DNA of 14,869 nucleotides from RBG-16-66-20 sp035308765 (GTDB lineage Bacteria > Pseudomonadota > Gammaproteobacteria > Burkholderiales > SG8-39). Position 1 is the first letter of the stretch, and each line of letters starts with the position of its first letter. The notes under the pieces were generated by a model. That model was not told the origin of the DNA and searched no databases. It saw only the letters and a program-made list of their open reading frames with translations. The DNA lies in assembly GCA_035308765.1 (NCBI GenBank), contig DATGGA010000059.1, forward strand, positions 1-14,869, written 5' to 3'. Positions 1 through 5,565 of this stretch are shown piece by piece. Position numbers and translations under genes: made by a program.

Positions 1-195
1 AAGCACCAGCACGCCGCTGCCCGAATCGAGCTGGCGTACCAGCTCCATCGCCTGCGGCAGCATCGCCTCCGGATCGTCGTGCACGGTGATGCCGACCTGC
101 CTGACCCGCAGCGGACGCTTGCCGAGCACGTGGCTGGCGGAGTGGATCAGTGCTTCGCCGAAGGCGCCGTGCGCGACGATGAGGATGCCGATCAC
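1..195 (-). CDS. PTS EIIA component, mannose/fructose family (partial, C-terminus outside window)
   Basis: This is the first 65 residues of a mannose-family PTS EIIA domain. It begins VIGILIVAHGAFGEAL from a GTG codon. The His of the AHG motif (residue 9) is the expected phosphorylation site, accepting phosphate from HPr. The GTG start overlaps the TGA stop of gshB by 4 bp (GTGA), which fixes the start and implies translational coupling. Betaproteobacteria commonly carry gshA-gshB-EIIA-HPr-EI in this order, so HPr and enzyme I genes probably lie just beyond the left edge. In such genomes this short PTS often lacks a sugar permease and is thought to be regulatory; that role is an inference here. 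The window end cuts the gene, so nothing can be said about its C-terminal half. Confidence 0.88.
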   Translation of the reverse strand, partial: MIGILIVAHGAFGEALIHSASHVLGKRPLRVRQVGITVHDDPEAMLPQAMELVRQLDSGSGVLVL

Positions 196-1142
196 GCGGG
201 TTTCGCCCCGAGCTTCTTTTCCAGCGCATCGACGAACATGCCCGAGACGTCGAATCCGGTCTGGTCCTGGATCTCGCGCGCGCAGGTAGGGCTGGTCACG
301 TTGATTTCGGTCAGGTGCTCGCCGATCACGTCCAGGCCGACCAGCAGCAGGCCGCGCGCGGCAAGCACGGGCCCCAGCGCTTCCGCGATTTTCCGGTCGT
401 GCGCCGAGAGCGGCCGCGCGACGCCGCGCCCCCCGGCGGCGAGGTTGGCGCGCGACTCGCCCGGCTTGGCGAGGCGCGCGAGGACATGCGGCACCGGCTT
501 GCCGTCGATCAGCAGGATGCGCTTGTCGCCCTCCTTGATCGCCGGCAGGTAGCGCTGCGCCATGATCGAGCGCGCACCGCCCTGCACCATGGTCTCGATG
601 ATTACGTTGCGGTTCGGGTCATCCAGCCTCACGCGGAATATGCTCTCGCCGCCCATGCCATCGAGGCGCTTCAATATGGCGTCCCGATGCTCGTCGATGA
701 ACGCGTGCACCGCTTCCGGATCGCGCGATACCAGCGTCGGCGCCACGAACTGCGGGAACTCCAGGATCCCCAGCTTTTCATTGTGGTCGCGGATCGCCGC
801 GGGCCGGTTGAACACGCGCGCACCGTCGCGCTCGGCTTGGGACAGGAGCCAGGTGCTGGCCATGTATTCGAGGTCGAACGGCGGGTCCTTGCGCATAAGG
901 ACTGCATCGAACAAGGTGAGTTCGAGCGCTTCAGCCGCGTGATGCCGGTACCAGTCCTCGTCGTTGTCGGTGAGCGACAGGCGGCCGGCGCGGGCGAAGA
1001 CGCGGCCTCGCCAGGAGATATCCGTCTGCTGGCAGGAAAAAATCTGGTGGCCGCGCGCCTGCGCCGAGCGCATCAGGGCCACGCTCGTGTCCTTGTAGGC
1101 CTTGAGGTCCGTCAACGGATCGAGGACGAAAAGCAGTTTCAC
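192..1142 (-). CDS. gshB: Glutathione synthase
   Basis: GshB joins gamma-glutamylcysteine to glycine using ATP, the second step of cytosolic glutathione synthesis. The 316-residue protein has the usual family length. It opens VKLLFVLDPLTDLKAYKDT, matching the conserved GshB N-terminus. ATP-grasp motifs follow in order: RKDPPFD at about 84-90, KRLDGMGGESIFR at 158-170, RANLAAGG at 231-238, and the metal/ATP-binding DVIGEHLTEINVTSPT at 271-286. I place the start at the GTG at 1142 because the family N-terminus begins there; the open frame upstream to 1250 is only gshA read in another frame. The stop of gshA lies 7 bp upstream, and the stop of gshB overlaps the EIIA start, so the three genes form one operon. 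No clear Shine-Dalgarno precedes the GTG. Confidence 0.95.
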   Translation of the reverse strand: MKLLFVLDPLTDLKAYKDTSVALMRSAQARGHQIFSCQQTDISWRGRVFARAGRLSLTDNDEDWYRHHAAEALELTLFDAVLMRKDPPFDLEYMASTWLLSQAERDGARVFNRPAAIRDHNEKLGILEFPQFVAPTLVSRDPEAVHAFIDEHRDAILKRLDGMGGESIFRVRLDDPNRNVIIETMVQGGARSIMAQRYLPAIKEGDKRILLIDGKPVPHVLARLAKPGESRANLAAGGRGVARPLSAHDRKIAEALGPVLAARGLLLVGLDVIGEHLTEINVTSPTCAREIQDQTGFDVSGMFVDALEKKLGAKPA

Positions 1143-1149
1143 GCGCAGG

Positions 1150-2433
1150 CTATGCCGTGGACGGGGCCGTCTGTTCCAGCTCGAGCGCGGCCGCGGCGAG
1201 CGCGAGGCGCCCCACCACGCCGTAGGCGTAGAAGCGGTTGGGCGGCGCATCGCAGCTCGCGTGCGGGTCGGGCATGGTGCAGGATTGCTCGAACGCGAGC
1301 GGCACGAAGTGCATTCCCGGCGCGTTCAGGTTCTCGTCCGCGGCGCGCGCGCCGTGCACGCGGTAGAAGCCGCCGATGACGTAGTGGTCGATCATGTACA
1401 CCACCGGCTCGGCGGCCTTTTCCTCGATGCGTTCGACCGTGTGCACGCCTTCCTGAATGATCACGTCGTGCACCGCGAGGCCTTCCTTCACCACCGCCAT
1501 CTTGTTGCGCTGCTTGCGGTTGAGATCCCTCACTTCCGCGGCATCGTGCACCATCATCACGCCCATGCCGTAGGTGCCGGCATCGGCCTTGACCGCGACG
1601 TAGGGCTTGTCCTTGATGCCGTACTCCAGGTACTTGGTGCGGATTTTCTCCAGCAGCATCGAGACGTTGGATGCGAGGCATTCCTCGCCCTCGCGCGCCT
1701 GGAAGTCGATCTCGCCGCAGCGCGCGTGGTAGGGATTCACCAGCCAGGGGTCGATCTGCAGCAGTTGCCCGAATTCCGCCGCGACCTCGTCGTAAGCGGC
1801 GAAGTGGGCGGATTTCCGGCGCACCGCCCAGCCGGCGTGCAGCGGCGGCAGCAGCACCTGCTCCTCCAGCCCCTCGAGGATCGCCGGGATGCCGGCGGAC
1901 AGGTCGTTGTTGACCAGGATGGCGCAGGGATCGAAGCCCTCCACGCCCAGCCGTGCGCCGGAACGCTTCAGGGGCTCCAGGCGCAGCTTTCTGCCGGTCG
2001 CCGTTTCCAGCTCGGTAGGCGCGGTGATTTCCGGATTCAGGCTGCCGATGCGAACTTCCAAGCCGGTCTGGCGCAGGATCGCGGCCAGCGTCGCCACGTT
2101 CTCCAGATACCACTTGTTGCGCGTGTGGTTCTCGGGAATCAGCAGCAGGTTCTTCGCGTCGGGACAGATTTTCTCGATCGCCGCGGTCGCGGCCTGGACC
2201 GCGAGCGGGGTGAACGCCGGGCCGAGGTTGTTGAAGCCTCCAGGGAACAGGTTGGTGTCCACCGGCGCGAGCTTGAAGCCGGAATTGCGAAGGTCCACCG
2301 AACAGTAGAAGGGCGCCTCCTGCGCCTGCCAGCGGAGGCGGAACCAGCGCTCGATCGCGATGCTGGCGTCGAGCACGCGCTGCTCCAGTTCGAGCAGCGG
2401 GCCGTTGAGTGCGGTGGTGAGATGCGGGACCAT
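1150..2433 (-). CDS. gshA: Glutamate-cysteine ligase (proteobacterial ferrooxidans-type)
   Basis: GshA ligates glutamate and cysteine with ATP, the first and rate-setting step of glutathione synthesis. The 427-residue protein resembles the family first described in acidithiobacilli and common in betaproteobacteria. It is not the E. coli type. Conserved stretches I recognise are CSVDLRNSGFKLAPVDTNLF with PGGFNNL just after it (about 44-70), VNNDLSAG (174-181) and KADAGTYGMGVMM (282-294), plus a C-terminal substrate-site region around YMIDHYVIGGFYR (346-358). The ATG at 2433 fits this N-terminus, with an AGGGG-like element a few bases upstream. It leads gshB by 7 bp. A 77-bp gap separates it from the cytochrome gene upstream, and I see no convincing promoter there, so co-transcription with that gene is possible. 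Confidence 0.93.
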   Translation of the reverse strand: MVPHLTTALNGPLLELEQRVLDASIAIERWFRLRWQAQEAPFYCSVDLRNSGFKLAPVDTNLFPGGFNNLGPAFTPLAVQAATAAIEKICPDAKNLLLIPENHTRNKWYLENVATLAAILRQTGLEVRIGSLNPEITAPTELETATGRKLRLEPLKRSGARLGVEGFDPCAILVNNDLSAGIPAILEGLEEQVLLPPLHAGWAVRRKSAHFAAYDEVAAEFGQLLQIDPWLVNPYHARCGEIDFQAREGEECLASNVSMLLEKIRTKYLEYGIKDKPYVAVKADAGTYGMGVMMVHDAAEVRDLNRKQRNKMAVVKEGLAVHDVIIQEGVHTVERIEEKAAEPVVYMIDHYVIGGFYRVHGARAADENLNAPGMHFVPLAFEQSCTMPDPHASCDAPPNRFYAYGVVGRLALAAAALELEQTAPSTA

Positions 2434-2510
2434 ATCAGGACCCCTGCGGTAGCGGACCCCGGGGACGGGGCCCCGATTGAAGGAGGCGCGTTGCTTGGCG
2501 AAGCGCCGTA
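2434..2510 (-). other. Short intergenic region between cytochrome gene and gshA, GC-rich hairpin
   Basis: This 77-bp gap contains a small hairpin at 2457-2470: stem CCCCG/CGGGG with a GGGA loop on the plus strand. It also contains a GGGGCCCC palindrome at 2467-2474. Neither strand has a T-run after these, so a simple intrinsic terminator is not supported. I see no sigma70-like promoter for gshA. The structure could attenuate read-through from the cytochrome gene into gshA, but that is only a guess. Confidence 0.35.
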
Positions 2511-3044
2511 CTATTTTTTCGGCGCGCCGGCCGCGGGTTTCGCGGCGGCGGGCGCGGGCGGTTCCTTGAAGCTCGCGCCAGACTGATTCGTCATGAACAC
2601 GATCGCGCGCGAGAGTTCGAAATCGGTCAGGTCCGCTGCGCCGCCGCGGGGCGGCATGGCTTTCTCGCCCTTGATAGCGGTCTTCAGCAGCTTATCGAAC
2701 CCTTCCTTGACTCGCGGGCCCCACGCCGCCTTGTCGCCGATCTTGGGCGCGCCCGCGGCGCCGGTAAGATGGCAGGCGCCGCAGACCGTCTTCACGACTT
2801 CATCGCCGGCGCGCGGCTCGCCGGCGGCTGCGCCCGCGGCGCCGACTTCCACCGTGCCGACCGGCTGCAGGCGTGCCGCAATCGCCTCGGGTGTGAGCGC
2901 CGAGGGATCGGCATGCGGCCGGTTCACCACCAGCTGCACCGTCATGATGATGCCGAAAATAGGCACCACGAAAGCGAGCAGGATCACCGTGATCAGCTGC
3001 TGCGGCGTCTTGATGAAGGAGGAATGCTCGTCGTGTTCGGCCAT
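2511..3044 (-). CDS. Membrane-anchored c-type cytochrome, cytochrome c5 family
   Basis: This 177-residue haem protein is anchored by one N-terminal helix and faces the periplasm, where it should carry electrons between respiratory complexes. After a short polar start (MAEHDEHSSFIKTPQQLI) comes a transmembrane segment at about 17-40. The haem site CGACH is at residues 88-92, and the likely sixth ligand is Met130 in MPPRGG. This spacing is typical of cytochrome c5. The C-terminus is a low-complexity Ala/Pro/Lys tail from about 162. The ATG at 3044 is chosen because it gives the conserved family N-terminus; the frame stays open upstream through the tRNA, which is not coding. It is divergent from tRNA-Arg, and gshA lies 77 bp downstream. 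A terminal oxidase partner is not visible in the window. Confidence 0.92.
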   Translation of the reverse strand: MAEHDEHSSFIKTPQQLITVILLAFVVPIFGIIMTVQLVVNRPHADPSALTPEAIAARLQPVGTVEVGAAGAAAGEPRAGDEVVKTVCGACHLTGAAGAPKIGDKAAWGPRVKEGFDKLLKTAIKGEKAMPPRGGAADLTDFELSRAIVFMTNQSGASFKEPPAPAAAKPAAGAPKK

Positions 3045-3110
3045 GCGGGCGTCCCCGTAACGGTGCGTGTAAAATGCTGATTTTAGCGTGAAACTCGCGA
3101 TATCAGGAAG
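3045..3110. promoter_or_regulatory. Divergent control region between cytochrome c5 gene and tRNA-Arg, with inverted repeat
   Basis: These 66 bp must hold promoters for the cytochrome gene (minus) and the tRNA (plus). A perfect inverted repeat, TAAAAT-GCTG-ATTTTA, lies at 3070-3085. Each arm resembles a -10 hexamer: TAAAAT is readable on both strands. I cannot find good -35 partners at 16-18 bp. TATCAG at 3101-3106 is too close to the tRNA start to be a confident -10. Assigning the inverted repeat as an operator is speculation; it could simply be overlapping divergent promoter elements. Confidence 0.35.
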
Positions 3111-3187
3111 GCGCCCGTAGCTCAGCTGGATAGAGTACTGCCCTCCGAAGGCAGGGGTCGGACGTTCGAATCGTCTCGGGCGCGCCA
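3111..3187 (+). tRNA. tRNA-Arg(CCG)
   Basis: This 77-nt cloverleaf folds fully. The acceptor stem is GCGCCCG/CGGGCGC, the D-stem GCTC/GAGT, the anticodon stem CTGCC/GGCAG with loop CTCCGAA, and the T-stem GGACG/CGTCT with loop TTCGAAT. The first T-stem pair is a G-T wobble. A genomically encoded CCA follows the discriminator G at 3184. The anticodon is CCG at 3145-3147, reading the CGG arginine codon, which suits a GC-rich genome. It closely resembles E. coli tRNA-Arg(CCG) in acceptor, D-arm and anticodon arm. The hairpin at 3207-3225 follows directly. Confidence 0.97.
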
Positions 3188-3199
3188 ACACCACAAACC

Positions 3200-3234
3200 A
3201 AAAAAAGGCCACCCCGGGGGCGGCCTTTTATTTT
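3200..3234. terminator. Bidirectional intrinsic terminator
   Basis: The hairpin at 3207-3225 has a GGCC/GGCC outer stem, an A-C mismatch, and a CCC/GGG inner stem closing a three-base loop. It is flanked by a run of A on the left (3200-3206) and a T-rich run on the right (TTTTATTTT from 3226). Each strand therefore reads stem plus T-run. It can end the tRNA transcript on the plus strand and the hydrolase operon on the minus strand, whose stop codon is about 20 bp away. Confidence 0.85.
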
Positions 3235-3245
3235 CCGGAAGACGT

Positions 3246-4130
3246 TCAGGCAGCGACGCCGTGCTTCCTGAACCAGGCCAGCATCCGCTTCCAGCCGTCC
3301 TCGGCCTCGGCCTTGCGGTAGGTCGGCCGGTAGTCGGCGTGGAAGCCGTGCGGCACGCCCGGGTAGACGTGGATCAGGCAAGTCTTGTCCTTGCCGAAGG
3401 CGAGCAAACCGGCGCGCAGGCGCTCGACTTGCTCCTGCGGAATTCCCTGGTCGGCGCCGGCGTAAAGGCCGAGCACCGGGCAGTGGATCTTATCGGTGAC
3501 ATCCAGCGGCCCCTGCGTCATCGCCGGCGGAATCGGCATCAGCGAGCCGTACCAGGACGCCGCAGCTTTGATCTTCTTCTGGTGCGCGACGTACATCCAC
3601 ACCATGCGCCCGCCGCGGCAATTGCCGGTCAGACCCAGCTTGGTCGTGTTGGCGCGCTTGTGTTTCTCGGCCCAGCCGAGCACCGCGTCGAGGTCCGCAT
3701 AGGCCTGCTCATCGGTGAGCTTGTTGGCGCCCGCGATCACGTCCTTGATGTCGGTCAGCTCCGCCAGTTCGCCGATGCGGAAATAGGGGTCCGAGGAAAC
3801 GGCGAAGTAGCCCGTCTTGGCGAGGCGGCGGCACATGTCCTTCTGGTATTCGTGCAGGCCCCAGATTTCGGGAATAACGATGACCACTGCGCGCTTGCCG
3901 CCGGTCTTGGGCACCGCGTAGTAGGCCGGAATGTCGCCGACCTTCACGTCGCCGCCTTCCAGCCCGTCCATCGGTGTCTTGATGGCCTGCGCCAGCACCG
4001 GCTCGGCGGTGACGGCGAAGCCGGCCGCGATCGCCGCGGCGATGAAGGCGCGCCGGTTGATCGGCGTCTCCGGAACGAGGCTGTTGAAATGATCGTCGGA
4101 CCACAGGCCGCGGGGGGCGTCTTTCAGCAT
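3246..4130 (-). CDS. Dienelactone hydrolase family protein, Tat-exported
   Basis: This 294-residue alpha/beta hydrolase carries a Cys-His-Asp triad in the dienelactone hydrolase pattern: Cys171 in GNCRGG, Asp227 in AGADQG, and His261 in PGVPHGF. Glu88 in PEIWG matches the conserved substrate/triad-modulating Glu of the family. Unlike the cytosolic chlorocatechol-pathway enzymes, it has a twin-arginine signal: NRRAFIAA at 25-32, a hydrophobic stretch to about 46, and a VLAQA cleavage-like site, so it should act folded in the periplasm. The ATG at 4130 has a strong upstream AGGAG. Its substrate cannot be told from sequence; there are no aromatic-degradation genes nearby, so a chlorocatechol role is unlikely. 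It lies 52 bp downstream of the TPR gene, so the two are probably co-transcribed, and it ends at the shared terminator. Confidence 0.9.
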   Translation of the reverse strand: MLKDAPRGLWSDDHFNSLVPETPINRRAFIAAAIAAGFAVTAEPVLAQAIKTPMDGLEGGDVKVGDIPAYYAVPKTGGKRAVVIVIPEIWGLHEYQKDMCRRLAKTGYFAVSSDPYFRIGELAELTDIKDVIAGANKLTDEQAYADLDAVLGWAEKHKRANTTKLGLTGNCRGGRMVWMYVAHQKKIKAAASWYGSLMPIPPAMTQGPLDVTDKIHCPVLGLYAGADQGIPQEQVERLRAGLLAFGKDKTCLIHVYPGVPHGFHADYRPTYRKAEAEDGWKRMLAWFRKHGVAA

Positions 4131-4182
4131 GGTGCAATCTCCTCTCTCGGTGACGATGACATTAACGTACTTCCGGCGGGCG

Positions 4183-5466
4183 CTATTCCTTGACCGCAGT
4201 CAATTGCGCCGGCAGCGACCCGTTCGGCCGCAGCGCAGCACGCTCGGCGCGCAGCGTCTTCAGCAAATCCCGCTTGCCGGTCTTCAGCGCCGAATCCATC
4301 AGGATCAACGTGAACAGGTCGCGCTGCGCGTGGCTGCCGCCGATTTTCCAAATGTCCTTGCGCACGGGCGCGAGCAATCCGGCGGCGCGGGAGTAGTCCC
4401 TCACGCGCCACGCGACGGCGGCCTCGCATACGGCGCGCCCGACCGCAGAGTGCACGCGCGCCGTGGTGCCGTGGTCTTCGAGCGGCGGCACCGAGCCCAG
4501 GGCCATGGCGTAATGCGCGTCCACGAATGCCATCACCGAACCGCCAGCCTGCTCGCGCACCGCTTTCGCCACTGCGTCCCAGCGCCCGCCGGCATCCACG
4601 CCGGCGAGCTCCAGCCGCGCCAGCATGGAGATGTCGTTGCACAGGCTCAGGTTTTCGCTGGAGCCGTCGGCCCAGACGCGCGCGTCGTACAGCGCCAGCG
4701 CCTCGTCGGGCCGGCCCGCGCCCCAGCGCATCAGCGCCAGATGCCACCATAGATGGAAACGGAAGAAATTCGCCGTGTCCCAGTGCGGCGCGAGCGTCTC
4801 GATCCAGGCCGCACCCTCCCCAGCGCGGTCCTGCATCTCCATCACGTGGGCCACGGCATGCACGGCCCAGGGATCGGCCGGATTGATCTCCGTCGCCAGC
4901 CGTCCGGCGCGCTCGGCCGCGGCGTAGTCGCCGGACTCCTCCAGCCCGAAGGCGTGCAACGCGAGCAGGTGGCCGTAGCCCGGCGTCGCTTCGTCCCAGG
5001 CCTTGAGCGCGCGCGCCGGGCCGTCGCGCACGTTCGCAGCGTCGCCCATGTAGAAGTAAAGGTAGTTCGCCAGCTTGAGCGCGAGGAAATCGCGCGGGTG
5101 CTCGCGCAGGATGCCCTCCAGGATTTCGCAGGTGCGCTCGAGTTCCCCGTCGCACCAGGCACCGAGTGCGGCAACGTGGGATTTTTCTCTCGGAGTGGTT
5201 TTGACTGATTTAAAAGCGGCTTGATGAGCAGATCTGGCCTTCGCCACAAGTGCCGGCAATCCCATCAGGTGCATGAAATAGCCCTGCAGGCAGAGCGCCA
5301 TCGGCATCGCGGGATCCGCTTGCAGCGCGCGCTTGAGAGGAACGCCCGGTTCGCGCGAGAAGCCGACGTAGGCCCATACCGTGTCGTCGAACGCGCGCGC
5401 GGCCTCGCCGTTCGCGGCAGTCAACCCCAGCCCTAAACGGTCACGAAACATGACGCTTCTGTCCAT
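4183..5466 (-). CDS. Tetratricopeptide-repeat protein, TTC38-like family
   Basis: This 427-residue, all-helical protein has no signal peptide or membrane segment, so it is probably cytoplasmic. TPR-like helix pairs run through about 45-260, for example around ALQADPAMPMAL, ILREHPRDFLAL and ATEINPADPWAVHAVAH. Two blocks, HWDTANFFRFHLWWHLAL (228-245) and GSHAQRDLF (377-385), match what I recall of the TTC38 family, a protein type shared by bacteria and animals whose biochemical role is not established. The start is uncertain. The ATG at 5466 has a weak ribosome site, while an in-frame ATG at 5451 (MFRDRLGL) has an AGAAG upstream and fits a possible promoter at 5477-5482. It is divergent from the kinase gene and 52 bp ahead of the exported hydrolase. 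A scaffold role is only inferred from the fold. Confidence 0.78.
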   Translation of the reverse strand: MDRSVMFRDRLGLGLTAANGEAARAFDDTVWAYVGFSREPGVPLKRALQADPAMPMALCLQGYFMHLMGLPALVAKARSAHQAAFKSVKTTPREKSHVAALGAWCDGELERTCEILEGILREHPRDFLALKLANYLYFYMGDAANVRDGPARALKAWDEATPGYGHLLALHAFGLEESGDYAAAERAGRLATEINPADPWAVHAVAHVMEMQDRAGEGAAWIETLAPHWDTANFFRFHLWWHLALMRWGAGRPDEALALYDARVWADGSSENLSLCNDISMLARLELAGVDAGGRWDAVAKAVREQAGGSVMAFVDAHYAMALGSVPPLEDHGTTARVHSAVGRAVCEAAVAWRVRDYSRAAGLLAPVRKDIWKIGGSHAQRDLFTLILMDSALKTGKRDLLKTLRAERAALRPNGSLPAQLTAVKE

Positions 5467-5565
5467 TCATCCGAATATTCTAGATGGACCGGTTCCTTGC
5501 CAGATTGTTCGAGCATCGTGGTAGCCTTTCCATAGGGGAAAAGCGCGGGGACTGCGCCGGCCATC
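5467..5565. promoter_or_regulatory. Divergent promoter region, TPR gene / Ser-Thr kinase gene
   Basis: These 99 bp separate two divergent genes and must contain both promoters unless they lie inside the coding regions. On the minus strand, TAGAAT at 5482-5477 is a plausible -10. Transcription from it would begin about at the annotated ATG 5466, which would favour the internal start at 5451. On the plus strand, TTGCCA at 5497-5502 could be a -35, but no good -10 lies at standard spacing. No operator repeat is obvious. The kinase GTG lacks a close Shine-Dalgarno; the nearest purine-rich element (CGGGGA, 5546-5551) is about 14 bases away. Confidence 0.35.

Noticed and set aside
1102..2586. 494-codon plus-strand open frame opposite gshA and the end of the cytochrome gene
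   Set aside because: It is antisense to the well-conserved gshA and part of gshB. Its His/Arg/Val/Gly-rich translation is what GC-rich codon bias gives on the opposite strand, and it has no recognisable domain.
3103..3212. Extension of the cytochrome or hydrolase reading frames through the tRNA
   Set aside because: The frames are open by chance across tRNA-Arg and the terminator; family N-termini and stops place the genes outside this stretch.
3111..3240. tRNA-Arg as an integration site for a mobile element
   Set aside because: No integrase, no second copy of the tRNA 3' end in the window, and a normal terminator follows at once.
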